Source: Lytechinus variegatus (lineage: Eukaryota > Echinodermata > Echinoidea > Temnopleuroida > Toxopneustidae). Taken from it: DNA of 64,000 nucleotides. The notes beneath the pieces were generated by a model that saw only the letters and a list, made by a program, of their open reading frames with translations, was not told the DNA's origin and did no database searches. The stretch covers positions 10,580,124 to 10,644,123 of the forward strand of contig NC_054755.1 in the NCBI RefSeq assembly GCF_018143015.1, given 5' to 3'. Shown here piece by piece: positions 28,201 to 36,720 of this stretch. The translations under genes and the position numbers were made by a program. Position 1 is the first letter of the stretch. Every line of letters starts with the position of its first letter.

Positions 28201-31200
28201 TACTCATCAGCTCACCACGGTGCCTCTTGGCGGCTTCCACTCTACAGATTGAACACGAGGGATTTAAAAAGGATTAGAACAGGGTTACACAGGGATTTGA
28301 AAGTGTCCAGAAGGGTATGACAATAATAGATTGTTGGAGAGTTTGAGTCTTGTGGAAGACGTGTAGAATAGTGGCACAGGACCATTTGGAAGACCTCAAA
28401 ACTTCAAAGCCCACATAATAAATAATAATAATATACTGATTTGTATAGTGCAGAAACTATGTGTATATACATTCTTCTGTGCTGTAATTATAAGAGCTCT
28501 TGAAATGCTTGAAAAAAAATCAGAAAACAAGATCTTACGGGGGAAACTCCTGTCACTGGAAGGATCTCAACATTAAGCTTTACAGTTCTTTACTGTTATT
28601 GAGGGAGAATATGGTAAGAACAAATCCCTTTGTAAAGGACTGCCTCTCAGATGTTCTAACAGTCAAGCTATGACCAAAATCACCTGACATGTTTGGGCCT
28701 GGCATATATGAAAAGACCCATCAATGGATTTTTTGTGCAGTTCATGTGGCTCTAAAGCAGACTTGAATAAACTAAACTCCACTCAACTACCTTTTTGACC
28801 TTATCATAAGTTCTTTCTTACTTTCTACCTCGTTCGAAATCATGAGATTGTCGTTCATGAGAATATCAATCAAGCCTTACCTCTCTTTCTTATTTTCTAC
28901 ATCCTTCTTGAGTTCATTGACTTGTCTTCTCATGGCTTCAAGGTCAGTGGCTGTCCTCTCAACGGTGAATTTCAAGGTCTCCAACTACAGAAGATAAGAG
29001 ATACAAGAAATAGATCTTTAGCAACACATTCTGTAACAAAAAATCAAATTTAGGCATATCATGATGCATGTGCCGCAAAGAAGGGATGGAGTCAAGAGGA
29101 CACACACGATGTACAGAAAGTCTTCTTGGATAATGTAATTTGTGATGCTGTCACCTCCTGTTGGAATGTCAAGCGCAAGACTGTCACAGCGGAACGTTCA
29201 TTATCATGAGAGGATTGTGGGTCAACTGCTACCTCAGACATACAAGACGGGACAGGCCACATAAAAGCGTTTATACCAACTCTTTCTCAACAGACCGACG
29301 CAGGATCACATAACACAAATCTTTGCCACTCACTGCATGATTGCTGATAACAACAACAGATTGCATAAATGTAGTCAATGGAATCATTATTGAAAGATTG
29401 TTTTGCGATCAATTGCTAAGCTATGAATTAATAGAGAATAAAGATGTTTTCTAGAGGAAACCTCACCTCATCAGCAAACTGGATCCGTTGGTTCTCGTTA
29501 TCTTGGTAGTCAAGACGGAGTCGGGCGGCCAGTCGATCCGTGGCTTGTATCTTCTTGGTCTGCTCCTGGTTGTTCTCCATCTCGTTCTCCAGGAACTGCT
29601 GCTTCTCCTTCACCATTTCCTCATGGTCCATCAGGTCTGACTTGGCTTCCGCGAGTTTCTGGGTGGAGTAAGGAGGATAGAGATTGAATATTCATGACAC
29701 CATGCATATAATTGTTTTCACAAAATATTCCAAAAATTCAAGAACTACACTACAGTTTATTTGTCATCAGATTTTGATGAAATTTTAGGGTTTTGCTCAC
29801 TGAATTTTATGCTATCTATTCAGCTATAACTATTTTCAGCATGGAGTACCCCTTTGATAATAGCAACTTTTGGCCAATTAAAAGGCCACATATCTAAAAG
29901 CTTTAGGTGGCTCTCTTCCCTGAACCCCTGGCTACGATGCTTTTGTCCCTACACATGCTGGAAAGTGGCGAAATACTGAGGAGCATTTCATAAAAGGACT
30001 TGTCAGATGTTAAATCCGACAGATGTTGACAGATGACAAATGTTGATGAAGCACCCCCCGGTTTCAAATATCAAATTTGGTATTTCGACAAAACGTAAGA
30101 ACTCCCACTTTAAACCCTGGAGATATCTTACCGTGGCTAATCTGTCCATCTCTCTATCTCTCCGTTGCATCTGTTCAATGGTTGATTCCCATTGTTCGAT
30201 CAGTTGCTGACGATCATTGTGTGCCTTGCGGAACTCTTCAGCAGTCTTATCCATCTCCAACTAAAGGATATGAAAAAAAAATGAGTTTGGGTGTAATCTT
30301 CCAATTAATAAATTATTACATTTATTACATATTTCCTCAAAAATTTCACCTCATGAACACTAAACAATCCCTGCCGTACAAGGATATTTTTTACCTCATC
30401 TCACAAAATTTCATTTTCTGTTGAAATTTCTTACCTGTGCAGTCAGTGTTTCTGTCATTTCTGAATCTAAGTCCTTCTTTCGCTTCTGACAAGTCTCTGT
30501 CATTCTCTCCATCTGCAATCTCAATTCCTAAAATGGAGAAAAATACAAATGTATGTTTATTTTATTACAAAGTGCATTCATAAATATCATTATTTAATAC
30601 CCCCGTCTAAAAGGAAAAATACAAGTCTGACTGACTACCATGCCTTTGAATTTTGGGCCGATCAAAATTCCCTGATTTTTCCCTCATTTAAATCATCTTT
30701 CCCTGATTAATCAAATTCTCTGATTTTTCCCTAACTGGAAAAAGTAAAATAATTTTTCCTGATGGGCTGGGAACCCTGAAGTAACATGATACCTAGACAA
30801 TATATATTTTTTTTTACTTTTTGCCTTCCCATAATTTTAGCACAGAGTTAGGCTGTGCTCTAAGAATGGAATACTCCCCAGGGAGTGGAGGATGTGCACA
30901 TATTGTGTGAGGGAATAACAGATTGAATCCCATGACCGGGGTAATAATATATCTGTAAAGCGCTTAGACGTGTCGTTTCAATGTATTAAGCGCTATATAA
31001 AAGCGGATTATTATTAAGTTAGACAAGACTTCAGAATATGGGCTATCATCACTGACTAACCTTGAGTTTGGCATCATCAATCTGTCTGTACTTGGTGATG
31101 GTCATGAAGTCTTCATCCTTTCTGGCAGACTCCTCCAGCCAGGCTTCAAGGGCTTGCTGATCCCAGTTCAATTGCGACTTCAGCTCCTCCAACTTCTGTG

Positions 31201-34200
31201 TGTTCTTGAAAATTGTGTTCTGATCAAGAAAAAAAATAACGACATTAGCAAGTATTCTGTCTCGAGACATTTCCTTTTTAGCTGTCATTGATTGATTCAT
31301 TTTGATCAAAACGTGGATGGAAATTGCATGTGATGGCATTTCTCATCTGTCGCACCTGAGTTTGTAACTTACAGTGCTTTTAAAGAATATTAGTACATAC
31401 AACCTGTGAATAAAATCTGATGGGAGAAGAATCAGATGTGTGAGAAGTGATTATAATGCACTTCAACTATTTATTTGTACAGAATATCAATGCCAGTAAA
31501 AAAGTATTGGTAACGTGTATAAGTCTTCATACAATGTCACTAGCTGTAGTGATTGCATTCGTCACTCCTTGGCTATCATTCATGTCAAATGACTCAGATG
31601 AAGGTTACAAAGGTGTAAGGTGCGTAAGGAGTACAGTGTACATGTAGTTGCTCTTCATCAATTCAGGCCTTAAATTTTGATGTTTTTAGGGCAAAGGGCA
31701 CATTTCTATCATAAATGGGCAAATCCAAAGTTCCATGAACAGACACAAAATACATCTAAGGTAAATGGGAAGGGGCATCAAGGCAAATCATTAGGACATT
31801 CAAAGCTATGGCCTTCGATGGCCCCGGATTAATTTAAGGCCAGGTTTTTACCGCCATGACGGTGATAAAATGATATCTGCTAGTGGACCAACTGGATACC
31901 AACCAACGAAGGCGCCAACACAGAGTGTAGGCTATCAGAGAAGAAGGTGGTCGTTCTATACAAATGATGAACGACATTAGACCATGATCTTCAGCATTGT
32001 ATCAAACTATCATTTCCAATATGGAACATAACTTTAACCCTTGGCCTACTGCATTCTCAATTTCATTCAGTTCCTGTCATCATTAGGTCAAGAAACTGAG
32101 CTCTAACTTCTGTTTGACACCTTACCTGGTGGATATTCTTTCTTTCTTTGATGTCACCGAGGTCATTCTCCAACCTGACAATCTCTTGCTTCAGTCGCCC
32201 TTCCTCCCTCTGGGCTACCAGCTTCATGTGATTTTCTGTCTCAATCTCTTTGTCCCTAGCTCTGCAAACATTCTACATGTACAAAGAAAACAAGAAGCCA
32301 TACTGTGAAAAACACATTCAAAATAATCAAAGCATTAACTGACAATGTAATCAAATCAAAAAAATTTTTCCTTCTCTCTTTTTTTCCATGTATTTGGTAT
32401 GAGTTTTAGAACTCTTAATCAACATGTATTGAACTAAAAACAATTGTTTACCCTATTTCCCACCAGGGAAAAAGCTACATTGGGAATCCTGGTGACTTTG
32501 CCCCTGAAATGCTCGAAACTGCCCCCCCCCCCCCGAAAAAAAGATCCCTGGAAAATTCCCATTCATTGCAATGTTAAAGCAGATTTATGCAGTAGATTTT
32601 GAAAGGTAGCCCCTGAAAATTAAAAACACAAGTTTCCAATGGAAGTTTGATGAAATTTTTGTTCCCCAGTGTTCCCCATGGTAACTTGCAGCAACAAATA
32701 GACCAGTTTCCTTGACTTTTCCACAAGGACTATTCCTAATTTGTCTACAGCCACTTTGTATTCTAACCATTTGCTCTATGTTCAGCTCCACTTCAAAATT
32801 GGCTGCCAAAATAGCTTCATTCTTTCATAACTTTATCCCCCACCTGTTCATATCTATTTTAAAAAAAGAAAGATGATCATCATCTTTGAATTACAATTTT
32901 TTTTTAATTTGCAAGTAAAACAACAATTTAAAGGTTTTATCTGCTTTGCCAGTCCACGGATTTAAGTGATTTATATGTATTCATTCAAATTTTCTATTTT
33001 ACTATTGAACAAATAATAAATTTTAATGATAAAATAAATGTTCAGAAACAGAGTACACTCTTTCTTCTGATACATTTCATATGGATTTAGCATTCAGCAT
33101 TTAGGTTTAACCACCAAACGTAGTTGCGTAAACATGTTACTTTGTCTCGAGTGGATTAAAAAATACCTGTGTTTGGTTGAGCTCCTGTTGGACATTCCTC
33201 ATGTGCTCTGACATTGCATGAACTCTATCTTCATTCTGGCCGACTTCTCCTTGAAGTTTCACCTTCTCTTTCTGTCCTTTGGCAACCTGAGGGAAAAATG
33301 ATAAATCAGAATTAAGTGCTTTTTCATCTGGTAATATTTAGAAATTGAAATTTCAATATACAAAGACAACAAACAAAAGTATCCTGAAATTTTCAGACTA
33401 TTCCATGCTTGAGAAATTTTATTGCTTTGGCTTTGGTAAAACCATTGTTTTACCAAAGCCAAAGCAAGTAACAAAATTGAGCAGTTGATTTACCGATAAA
33501 AATATCATTATGGTCATGTTGGGAACCTGACCAAAATAGATTTAATCTCACAAATTAAAAAAATGCATGGATATACCGTATGGTCTACGGTAGATTTAGG
33601 CCCTCTACATGTACATACACACTGGATCATATATATTTTTCATAAATTCATTCATATCAAATGCAATATTTCTTAAAATTCATAGAAATTCCAAAATGAA
33701 TACATGTACTTCTACTCTACACAAATAAATACACAAAGTAAACATACATCTACATATGTAGGCCTCAGATGTTTGCAGAGATCAGGGTTTTTTTTTACGA
33801 TATCAGCTTCCAATCGCACCCCTCTTTTGCATGTGAAATAAGATCACTTGAAAATGGTATCATATTACCCAACATGTGTTTTCTGTGGGAAAAGTTGGGA
33901 ACTTGACAAAATTACTGATCAACTAATATTTTTATTTTGGCAGTGTATACAGCCACACGCGTGTGTCTTTACCATCCAGCCACACGCGTGTGGTTATATC
34001 CAGAACACTATCGAGTATCTGTGGATACCGCCACACGCCGCCAGTAATAACAGTAAAACACGTATGTAGGTCTGACCGTCTATATCACGATCAAAATAAC
34101 CTCATTTCTTCATTAAATTCTTACATTCTAAACCCCTTTGATTTCTTTAAATTGTTTCAATTTCATTCTCACCGTCTTCTTTCCTTGCTTTTCTTGTCTT

Positions 34201-35018
34201 GTTACAAAAGGCCGCCTGTTAAATAGCAAATTTCCACACTTTTTCTACTTGTGTTGATTCTCTACTGACTCTAGGCTATGTGCGCGTACGTGCGTACGTA
34301 CGAAACCCAAACTGTGTATGTCTACTGCGCTAGCGCTGCGCTAACGCTGTATGGGTCTGCCACCGCGAAGGAAGCCAGAATCGACACAAGTAGAAAAAGA
34401 GAATTTGCTGTTAAACAGACGACCGTTTGTAACAAGACAAGAAAAGCAAGGAGAGAAGACGGTGAGAATGAAATTGAAACGATCTAAGGATATCAAAGGG
34501 GTTTAAAATGTAAGAATTTAATGAAGAAATTTTGATCGTGATATAGACGGTCAGACCTACATACGTGTTTTACTGTTATTACTGGCGGCGTGTGGCGGTA
34601 TCCACAGATAGGTGTTCTGGATATAACCACACGCGTGTGGCTGGATGGTAAAGACACACGCGTGTGGCTGTATACACTGCCTTTTATTTTCATGTTGTTT
34701 TAGAAAAATAGAGGATTTTATAATGTGTTTTTAGCCATTTTTCATTGTCTTCCTATTGAAATTCCCCTTGCCTGGCTCGGAAGGATGTTGCAAGGTTTTA
34801 CTTTAAACAATGGTAGAGCATATTCTGCTGCATAAATGGGGGCAATAAAAAGAGTCTAGGCCTGAACTGAATGAGTGAATGACATGAATGAGAATGAGAC
34901 GAGATTGAGAAAACAAATTCTTCACCTGTTCTTCGAGCAGTTTATTCTCCTGATTGGCAACAGGAATTTGGAGCCCACTGTCCCACTCCATATCACTCAA
35001 AACACTCTTGACGCTCAT
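10105..35018 (-). CDS. CCDC39: CCDC39, axonemal 96-nm ruler coiled-coil protein (21 exons, 957 aa)
   Basis: Whole gene; CDS = complement of 34926-35018, 33167-33286, 32126-32272, 31061-31219, 30435-30527, 30132-30260, 29467-29658, 28881-28984, 28055-28241, 26411-26551, 24345-24509, 22896-23033, 21826-21942, 21353-21492, 20943-21018, 20279-20438, 19869-20047, 19075-19206, 17936-18055, 12784-12875, 10105-10294. These join to 2,874 bp with no frame break, and every intron is GT-AG. The 957-residue product is close to human CCDC39 (about 941) and matches it along the length, e.g. [14 protein letters not shown] near the N-terminus, [15 protein letters not shown] (137-151), KQQEIIYNQ, and the [15 protein letters not shown] stretch (652-666). 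It is almost all charged heptad coiled coil up to about residue 860, then a Ser/Arg/Gly tail. Known role: with CCDC40 it forms the filament that sets the 96-nm axonemal repeat and places inner dynein arms and the nexin-dynein regulatory complex; loss causes ciliary dyskinesia in vertebrates. Divergent from GK5. Start: ATG at 35016-35018, in-frame stop 27 bp upstream (35046-35048). Confidence 0.96.
11646..12740. mobile_element. repeat element with five tandem units carrying DR1 motifs, in CCDC39 intron 20
   Basis: Begins GTCTCACCTGC (11646) and ends with its inverse GCAGGTGAGAC (to 12740). The inside is about five diverged 160-bp units (ggatgttcagtgatacttga ... ccaagtttcatgaac ... aaagttcattgacc). 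Each has a perfect TGACCTTTGACCT, at 11857-11869, 12010-12022, 12173-12185, 12336-12348 and 12528-12540. A GC-rich stem (gccgccgccgtcgg ... gcggcgcc) precedes the right end. Confidence 0.8.
12784..12875 (-). CDS. CCDC39: CCDC39 exon 20 (residues 865-894 plus split codon)
   Basis: 92 bp, starts in phase 0. Encodes [16 protein letters not shown], the switch from coiled coil to a Pro/Ser/Arg tail (human SGLELPTASTKGSRQSS). It sits just 5' (gene sense) of a repeat element ending at 12740 and after a 5-kb intron. Confidence 0.9.
13274..13660. mobile_element. non-autonomous repeat (TTAAAGGGATGGTC type)
   Basis: Starts cttaaagggatggtctgggc and contains gatgaaaatttcatcaaaat and gatgtgacatcagcccacc, a pattern shared with the AGTCCACC and AGTTCACC foldback elements elsewhere here. 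The right end is unclear. Confidence 0.5.
14490..14995. repeat. diverged tandem repeat, about 67-bp unit, seven copies
   Basis: Recurring cagtaacatgtcattcagac-like blocks begin near 14519, 14640, 14705, 14774, 14840, 14907 and 14982, each followed by gttatcaccact-like sequence and preceded by the near-palindrome tcaccattggtga. Confidence 0.75.
14996..16370. other. CCDC39 intron 19, nothing recognised
   Basis: AT-rich intron sequence; no exon or repeat structure seen other than a poly(A) run near 16225. Confidence 0.4.
16376..16778 (-). mobile_element. tRNA-derived SINE, full length
   Basis: On the minus strand: A box TGGCTCAGTCGG (16755-16766), B box GGGTTTGATTC (16713-16723), a body of about 300 bp, and a (ATC)n tail at 16378-16391. 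Sits in CCDC39 intron 19. Confidence 0.8.
16960..17129. mobile_element. foldback MITE, CATAAAGCTGTTCGTAAG family, copy 1
   Basis: Arms of about 60 bp: aggtgggtgtttcataaagc ... gaacgactggtga pairs with tcaccagtcgttc ... gctttatgaaacacccacct, nearly perfectly. Confidence 0.9.
17160..17324. mobile_element. foldback MITE, same family, copy 2
   Basis: Starts only 31 bp after the first copy, in the same orientation, with the same left arm (aggtgggtgtttcacaaagc); the right arm is shorter and more diverged. Confidence 0.85.
17936..18055 (-). CDS. CCDC39: CCDC39 exon 19 (residues 825-864)
   Basis: 120 bp, phase 0 to 0. The acceptor is read as cggag, giving [14 protein letters not shown] (human QDIKLREMKQFHK). 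This acceptor is weak, and a nearby alternative would shift the edge by a few codons only. Confidence 0.88.
18115..18490. mobile_element. foldback MITE, TTTAAAGGGAAAGTTCACCC type
   Basis: Left arm taaagggaaagttcaccctg and right arm cagggtgaacttccccttta are inverted repeats; the inner arms also pair (caaatattgc...gaaggtttga / tcaaaccttcagcaatattt). In CCDC39 intron 18. Confidence 0.85.
19075..19206 (-). CDS. CCDC39: CCDC39 exon 18 (residues 781-824)
   Basis: 132 bp, phase 0 to 0, acceptor ttacag, donor gtatgg. Contains [20 protein letters not shown], the human KEQKPKLERVTKQCAKL region. Confidence 0.93.
19430..19862. repeat. (CAT/CAC/CCA)n trinucleotide tract
   Basis: Impure trinucleotide tract filling most of CCDC39 intron 17 up to the exon 17 donor. 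Confidence 0.9.
19869..20047 (-). CDS. CCDC39: CCDC39 exon 17 (residues 721-780)
   Basis: 179 bp, phase 1 to 0. Contains [18 protein letters not shown], matching human EKYRYKQRQIRELQEDIQ. The intron after it begins with a long CAT/CAC tract. Confidence 0.96.
20279..20438 (-). CDS. CCDC39: CCDC39 exon 16 (residues 668-720 plus split codon)
   Basis: 160 bp, starts in phase 0 and leaves one base for a Ser codon with exon 17. Contains [20 protein letters not shown], near-identical to human. Acceptor gaacag, donor gtgagt. Confidence 0.96.
20490..20750. repeat. (CTA)n-like tract
   Basis: Impure CTA/ACT trinucleotide tract in CCDC39 intron 15. Confidence 0.8.
20943..21018 (-). CDS. CCDC39: CCDC39 exon 15 (residues 642-667)
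   Basis: 76-bp micro-exon carrying the conserved [17 protein letters not shown] block, the main non-heptad break in the rod and a CCDC39 hallmark. Acceptor ttatag, donor gttagt. Confidence 0.95.
21353..21492 (-). CDS. CCDC39: CCDC39 exon 14 (residues 596-641 plus split codon)
   Basis: 140 bp; begins [16 protein letters not shown] (human AMEERTEEIKVHKTML) and ends with two bases (AG) of an Arg codon completed by exon 15. Acceptor gtaaag, donor gtgaga. Confidence 0.95.
21826..21942 (-). CDS. CCDC39: CCDC39 exon 13 (residues 557-595)
   Basis: 117 bp, phase 0 to 0, acceptor atccag, donor gtaagt. Peptide includes [19 protein letters not shown], matching human LKLEVKRTREMLHSKAEEV. Confidence 0.95.
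22896..23033 (-). CDS. CCDC39: CCDC39 exon 12 (residues 511-556)
   Basis: 138 bp, phase 0 to 0, acceptor tcacag, donor gttagt. Contains [16 protein letters not shown], corresponding to human KQSLMTKINELNLFID. Confidence 0.94.
23535..23592. mobile_element. short hairpin, possible MITE core
   Basis: gaaagaaacgctctattcaac pairs with gttgaatagagtatctttct and the loop includes atgcctc. Resembles the core at 44300-44411 (gcctcgttgaat). In CCDC39 intron 11. Confidence 0.5.
23709..24314. mobile_element. foldback MITE, AAGTCCACCCC type, copy 1
   Basis: Left tttaaaggacaagtccaccc and right gaggtggacttgacctttaa are inverted repeats; inner halves share tcaaaatcatatgtaaaata / tattttacatccgattttga. Ends next to the CCDC39 exon 11 donor. 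Confidence 0.85.
24345..24509 (-). CDS. CCDC39: CCDC39 exon 11 (residues 456-510)
   Basis: 165 bp, phase 0 to 0. Peptide begins [17 protein letters not shown] (human DFHIQQVERRMSRLKGE). A foldback element in the neighbouring intron ends about 31 bp from the donor. Confidence 0.95.
25464..26078. mobile_element. foldback element with repeated GCACTAGTATTCAACC
   Basis: Ends taccgtaagggcactagtat and atactagtgcccatacggta pair. The 16-bp core GCACTAGTATTCAACC also recurs inside on both strands near 25663, 25675 and 25870. A TA duplication at the edges fits. CCDC39 intron 10. Confidence 0.8.
26411..26551 (-). CDS. CCDC39: CCDC39 exon 10 (residues 409-455)
   Basis: 141 bp, phase 0 to 0, acceptor tttcag, donor gtaatc. 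Ends [15 protein letters not shown], matching human LDFETLKQQEIMYSQ. Confidence 0.95.
26580..27170. mobile_element. unclassified interspersed repeat (low confidence)
   Basis: Starts aactaggccaggc...gtggccagggggg and ends ggtgtccggccattttagg, GC-rich ends around an AT-rich core. It appears to split a short sequence (tgatttatataacgctt ... ttctaagcgctttacaaaac) that looks like a SINE tail. CCDC39 intron 9. Confidence 0.4.
27839..28004. mobile_element. foldback MITE, CATAAAGCTGTTCGTAAG family, diverged copy 3
   Basis: gggccatttcacaaagctgt at left and acaaactgcattgcgaaatg at right with inner ctggtgagcctttcttgg / ccaagaaagggtcaccag. Same architecture as 16960-17129. Ends about 50 bp from the exon 9 donor. 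Confidence 0.7.
28055..28241 (-). CDS. CCDC39: CCDC39 exon 9 (residues 346-408)
   Basis: 187 bp; the first base completes an Arg codon with exon 8; ends in phase 0. Coiled coil with [18 protein letters not shown], matching the human SVEEKATNLEDMLKEEE region. Acceptor ctgtag, donor gtaaac. Confidence 0.93.
28881..28984 (-). CDS. CCDC39: CCDC39 exon 8 (residues 312-345 plus split codon)
   Basis: 104 bp, starts in phase 0 and leaves two bases (AG) for a codon shared with exon 9. Peptide [18 protein letters not shown] aligns with human LDSLKATVNRTSSDLEAL. Acceptor ctgtag, donor gtaagg. Confidence 0.93.
29467..29658 (-). CDS. CCDC39: CCDC39 exon 7 (residues 248-311)
   Basis: 192 bp, phase 0 to 0, acceptor acccag, donor gtgagg. 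Coiled coil with [16 protein letters not shown] and [18 protein letters not shown]. Confidence 0.95.
29976..30058. mobile_element. foldback MITE fragment, GACTTGTC(A/G)GAT family
   Basis: ggagcatttcataaaaggac ... gatgttgacagatgacaaat ... gaagcacccccc; short relative of the elements at 45848-46018 and 60826-60970. CCDC39 intron 6. Confidence 0.5.
30132..30260 (-). CDS. CCDC39: CCDC39 exon 6 (residues 205-247)
   Basis: 129 bp, phase 0 to 0, acceptor ctttag, donor gtaaga. Contains [13 protein letters not shown], nearly identical to the human QWENTIEQMQKRD block. Confidence 0.95.
30435..30527 (-). CDS. CCDC39: CCDC39 exon 5 (residues 174-204)
   Basis: 93 bp, phase 0 to 0, acceptor ttttag, donor gtaaga. 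The peptide [19 protein letters not shown] matches human CNQKRKILDNELTETISAQ. Confidence 0.94.
30860..31016. mobile_element. SINE 3' body fragment
   Basis: actccccagggagtggagga ... taatatatctgtaaagcgct ... aagcgctatataaaagcgga. The same body follows the tRNA-like head at 52360-52615 and recurs at 48448-48590. Confidence 0.6.
31061..31219 (-). CDS. CCDC39: CCDC39 exon 4 (residues 121-173)
   Basis: 159 bp, phase 0 to 0. Carries [15 protein letters not shown], the most recognisable CCDC39 block and nearly identical to human. Acceptor gatcag, donor gttagt. Confidence 0.96.
32126..32272 (-). CDS. CCDC39: CCDC39 exon 3 (residues 72-120)
   Basis: 147 bp, phase 0 to 0, acceptor tgtag, donor gtaagg. 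Contains [19 protein letters not shown], corresponding to human IAQRELGRVKDEIQRLENE. Confidence 0.94.
33167..33286 (-). CDS. CCDC39: CCDC39 exon 2 (residues 32-71)
   Basis: 120 bp, phase 0 to 0, acceptor cctcag, donor gtattt. The peptide is a Lys/Glu-rich coiled coil ending VQQELNQTQ, matching the human VKQELSITQ region. Confidence 0.93.
33422..33467. repeat. perfect 21-bp hairpin with 4-base loop
   Basis: 33422-33442 is the exact reverse complement of 33447-33467 (core GGCTTTGGTAAAAC / GTTTTACCAAAGCC), loop CATT. Further pairing outside (ATTTT / AAAAT) extends the fold to about 65 nt. In CCDC39 intron 1; no expression evidence. Confidence 0.8.
33939..34681. mobile_element. long-TIR foldback element with 9-bp target duplication (Mutator-like)
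   Basis: Arms of over 300 bp: 33939 onward (ggcagtgtatacagccacac) is inverted from 34681 back. The flanks are a perfect direct repeat TTTTATTTT (33930-33938 and 34682-34690). Each arm carries the palindrome CCACACGCGTGTGG. The unique centre (about 34270-34360) has no coding capacity. Long TIRs plus 9-bp duplication are typical of Mutator-like elements; the class call is inference. CCDC39 intron 1. Confidence 0.9.
34926..35018 (-). CDS. CCDC39: CCDC39 exon 1 (residues 1-31)
   Basis: Start exon. It encodes the conserved N-terminal block with [14 protein letters not shown] and ends in phase 0 at a CAG|gtgaa donor. The base at -3 of the ATG is A. An in-frame TGA lies 27 bp upstream with no other ATG between, which fixes the start if this is the first exon. 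Confidence 0.93.
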
Positions 35019-35505
35019 GTTGGTTTCACTGCTGTCTACTGGTCTTCACTTCAAATCAAAATAGGCCTCAGCCTTCGGCCCTAGCTCACAGACACAGGCT
35101 GTCGCTACGGGACCGTGCACCCACAGGTCCGGCGGTGGAATGTTCGAGCTGCCGAATTGAGCGCAGTTCAGCAGTTCTGATGCGGAGTGACCCTGATGTA
35201 ATAAGTCAGCTTCAGTGCTAATCCCAAAAAATAAATGCTCCGTTTTTTATGTAAAGGAATTCCAATGAATCCTAGGGCAACAACAATTCAATTAGGTCGA
35301 AAATTCGTCAAAAATTGATGTCATTTCCAGCACTTATATATCGGGAATCACGATTCGACATTAGCTGTCTTGCGATGTAGTTTACATGTTTGCTGTGGTA
35401 ACGAATTCCGAATTCCCGGATGATAAAAGATTGACTCGGCCAGGTAATCTTTCGGCCTCCAAAATTTCGTCCCTGTATTAGCTTCTTTTCCTTGGGCTTG
35501 GCTTT

Positions 35506-35513
35506 ATGGCAAC
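35506..35513. promoter_or_regulatory. possible RFX (X-box) half-site upstream of CCDC39
   Basis: ATGGCAAC (in ttATGGCAACcaga), 488 bp upstream of the CCDC39 ATG. RFX factors drive ciliary genes through X-boxes whose half-site is GGCAAC or GTTGCC; the second half is poor here, so this is only a candidate. Confidence 0.25.
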
Positions 35514-35798
35514 CAGACAGAAATGACTAGTTTTGCCACAAATTTTCATAAGAATTTAATGGCTTGCTTCATTTTTGTAGTTTTTTTTTGTCTTTCTCCT
35601 TTATTTAACTTTTCAAAAATCATTCATGAATTCTATCTCACATCATTCGTCTCGGTTCAGCAGCTTATGCAAATTAAGTGAAAATCATCTCTAAAACCAA
35701 TTTAGCACATTGAATTTTATGTTTTATTGAAAAACCTCGAAGGTCTTTCAAAATAATTAATGTTTCGGATCTTCAATAAAGGAGGTGACACGTTATTA

Positions 35799-36030
35799 CA
35801 CTCTAAATTACAGGGATTTAAAATAAGTCCAGATGGACTGTAGATATGGACCAATCAATTTCTGGATTTAGTTTTAATCCAAAAAACTTAAATTTAAATC
35901 TCAAACGATTTAAATTTAAATCTTTCGAGATTTAAAAATGAATCTTAATGATTCAAACTAAATCCGGAATTCGATTGGTCCCTAACTACATTCCATGTGG
36001 ACATATTTTAAATCCCTGTAATTTAGAGTG
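35799..36030. mobile_element. 232-bp palindromic MITE with TA target duplication
   Basis: Arms of about 75 bp: cactctaaattacagggatt at left, aatccctgtaatttagagtg at right; flanked by TA (35797-35798, 36031-36032). The centre is a second nested palindrome (aaatttaaatc/gatttaaattt). TA duplication fits Tc1/mariner-type mobilisation. Confidence 0.85.
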
Positions 36031-36419
36031 TAGTATACGCCCAAAGCGGGGCGGTGTGGCCGTGCAGCACTTGCCCCCCCCCCCCAAGAATAAAACTACT
36101 CTTCTTATTTAATATTGTATAACTGAAAAAATGGAGGAAAAAAATCACCCCGCGAGGGGGCAACTAATATACTACATGTAAATTTTTAGATGCTATTAGC
36201 CTCGCATCTCTCTCGAGAGTTTGCCCCATGCCCTTACACTTTCCATTTATCCTAAGCCTTCAGTTCCTTGCAATATGCTAATTTTCATTGATCGCGTGTA
36301 GGAAAATGAATAGCCTGAAATTTAAGGTCCTTCGCAGCTTAATATTGGCACGGAAGGAGTGACTTATCTATATATTTCATTTTACACCAGTTCCCTAGTT
36401 AGAGGGGGTGTTTTAGACG

Positions 36420-36720
36420 GATACAGGGGAGGTGCCGGGCGGCGCAAAAAAAGGAAACTAGAGAAAAGGAATTGAAGATATAGGAGGAACAAAATATTGA
36501 ATAAAATATAAAGAGGGGAATCATGAAAACAAACACTGTCCCGGTTATATTGAAAAAAAAATCTTGCGAGCGCTTCCTGCTCGCAATGTTGCCTGTTGAT
36601 AGAGATTTATAGGGCCTACGCATTTTATTCATAATTACAACAAAAATTATCAGAATGTTTAATTTTCTGGTGTAAATACATGAAATGTCCAAAAATTTTA
36701 GTTCGCACTCCAATTTCATT
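36420..36720. mobile_element. fragment of the G-run / GCGAGCGC element family
   Basis: ggggaggtgccgggcggcgc, a purine-rich linker, then cttgcgagcgcttcctgctc and aatgttgcctgttgatagag, the same order as in 37357-38255 (reversed) and 49743-51070. Confidence 0.6.
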
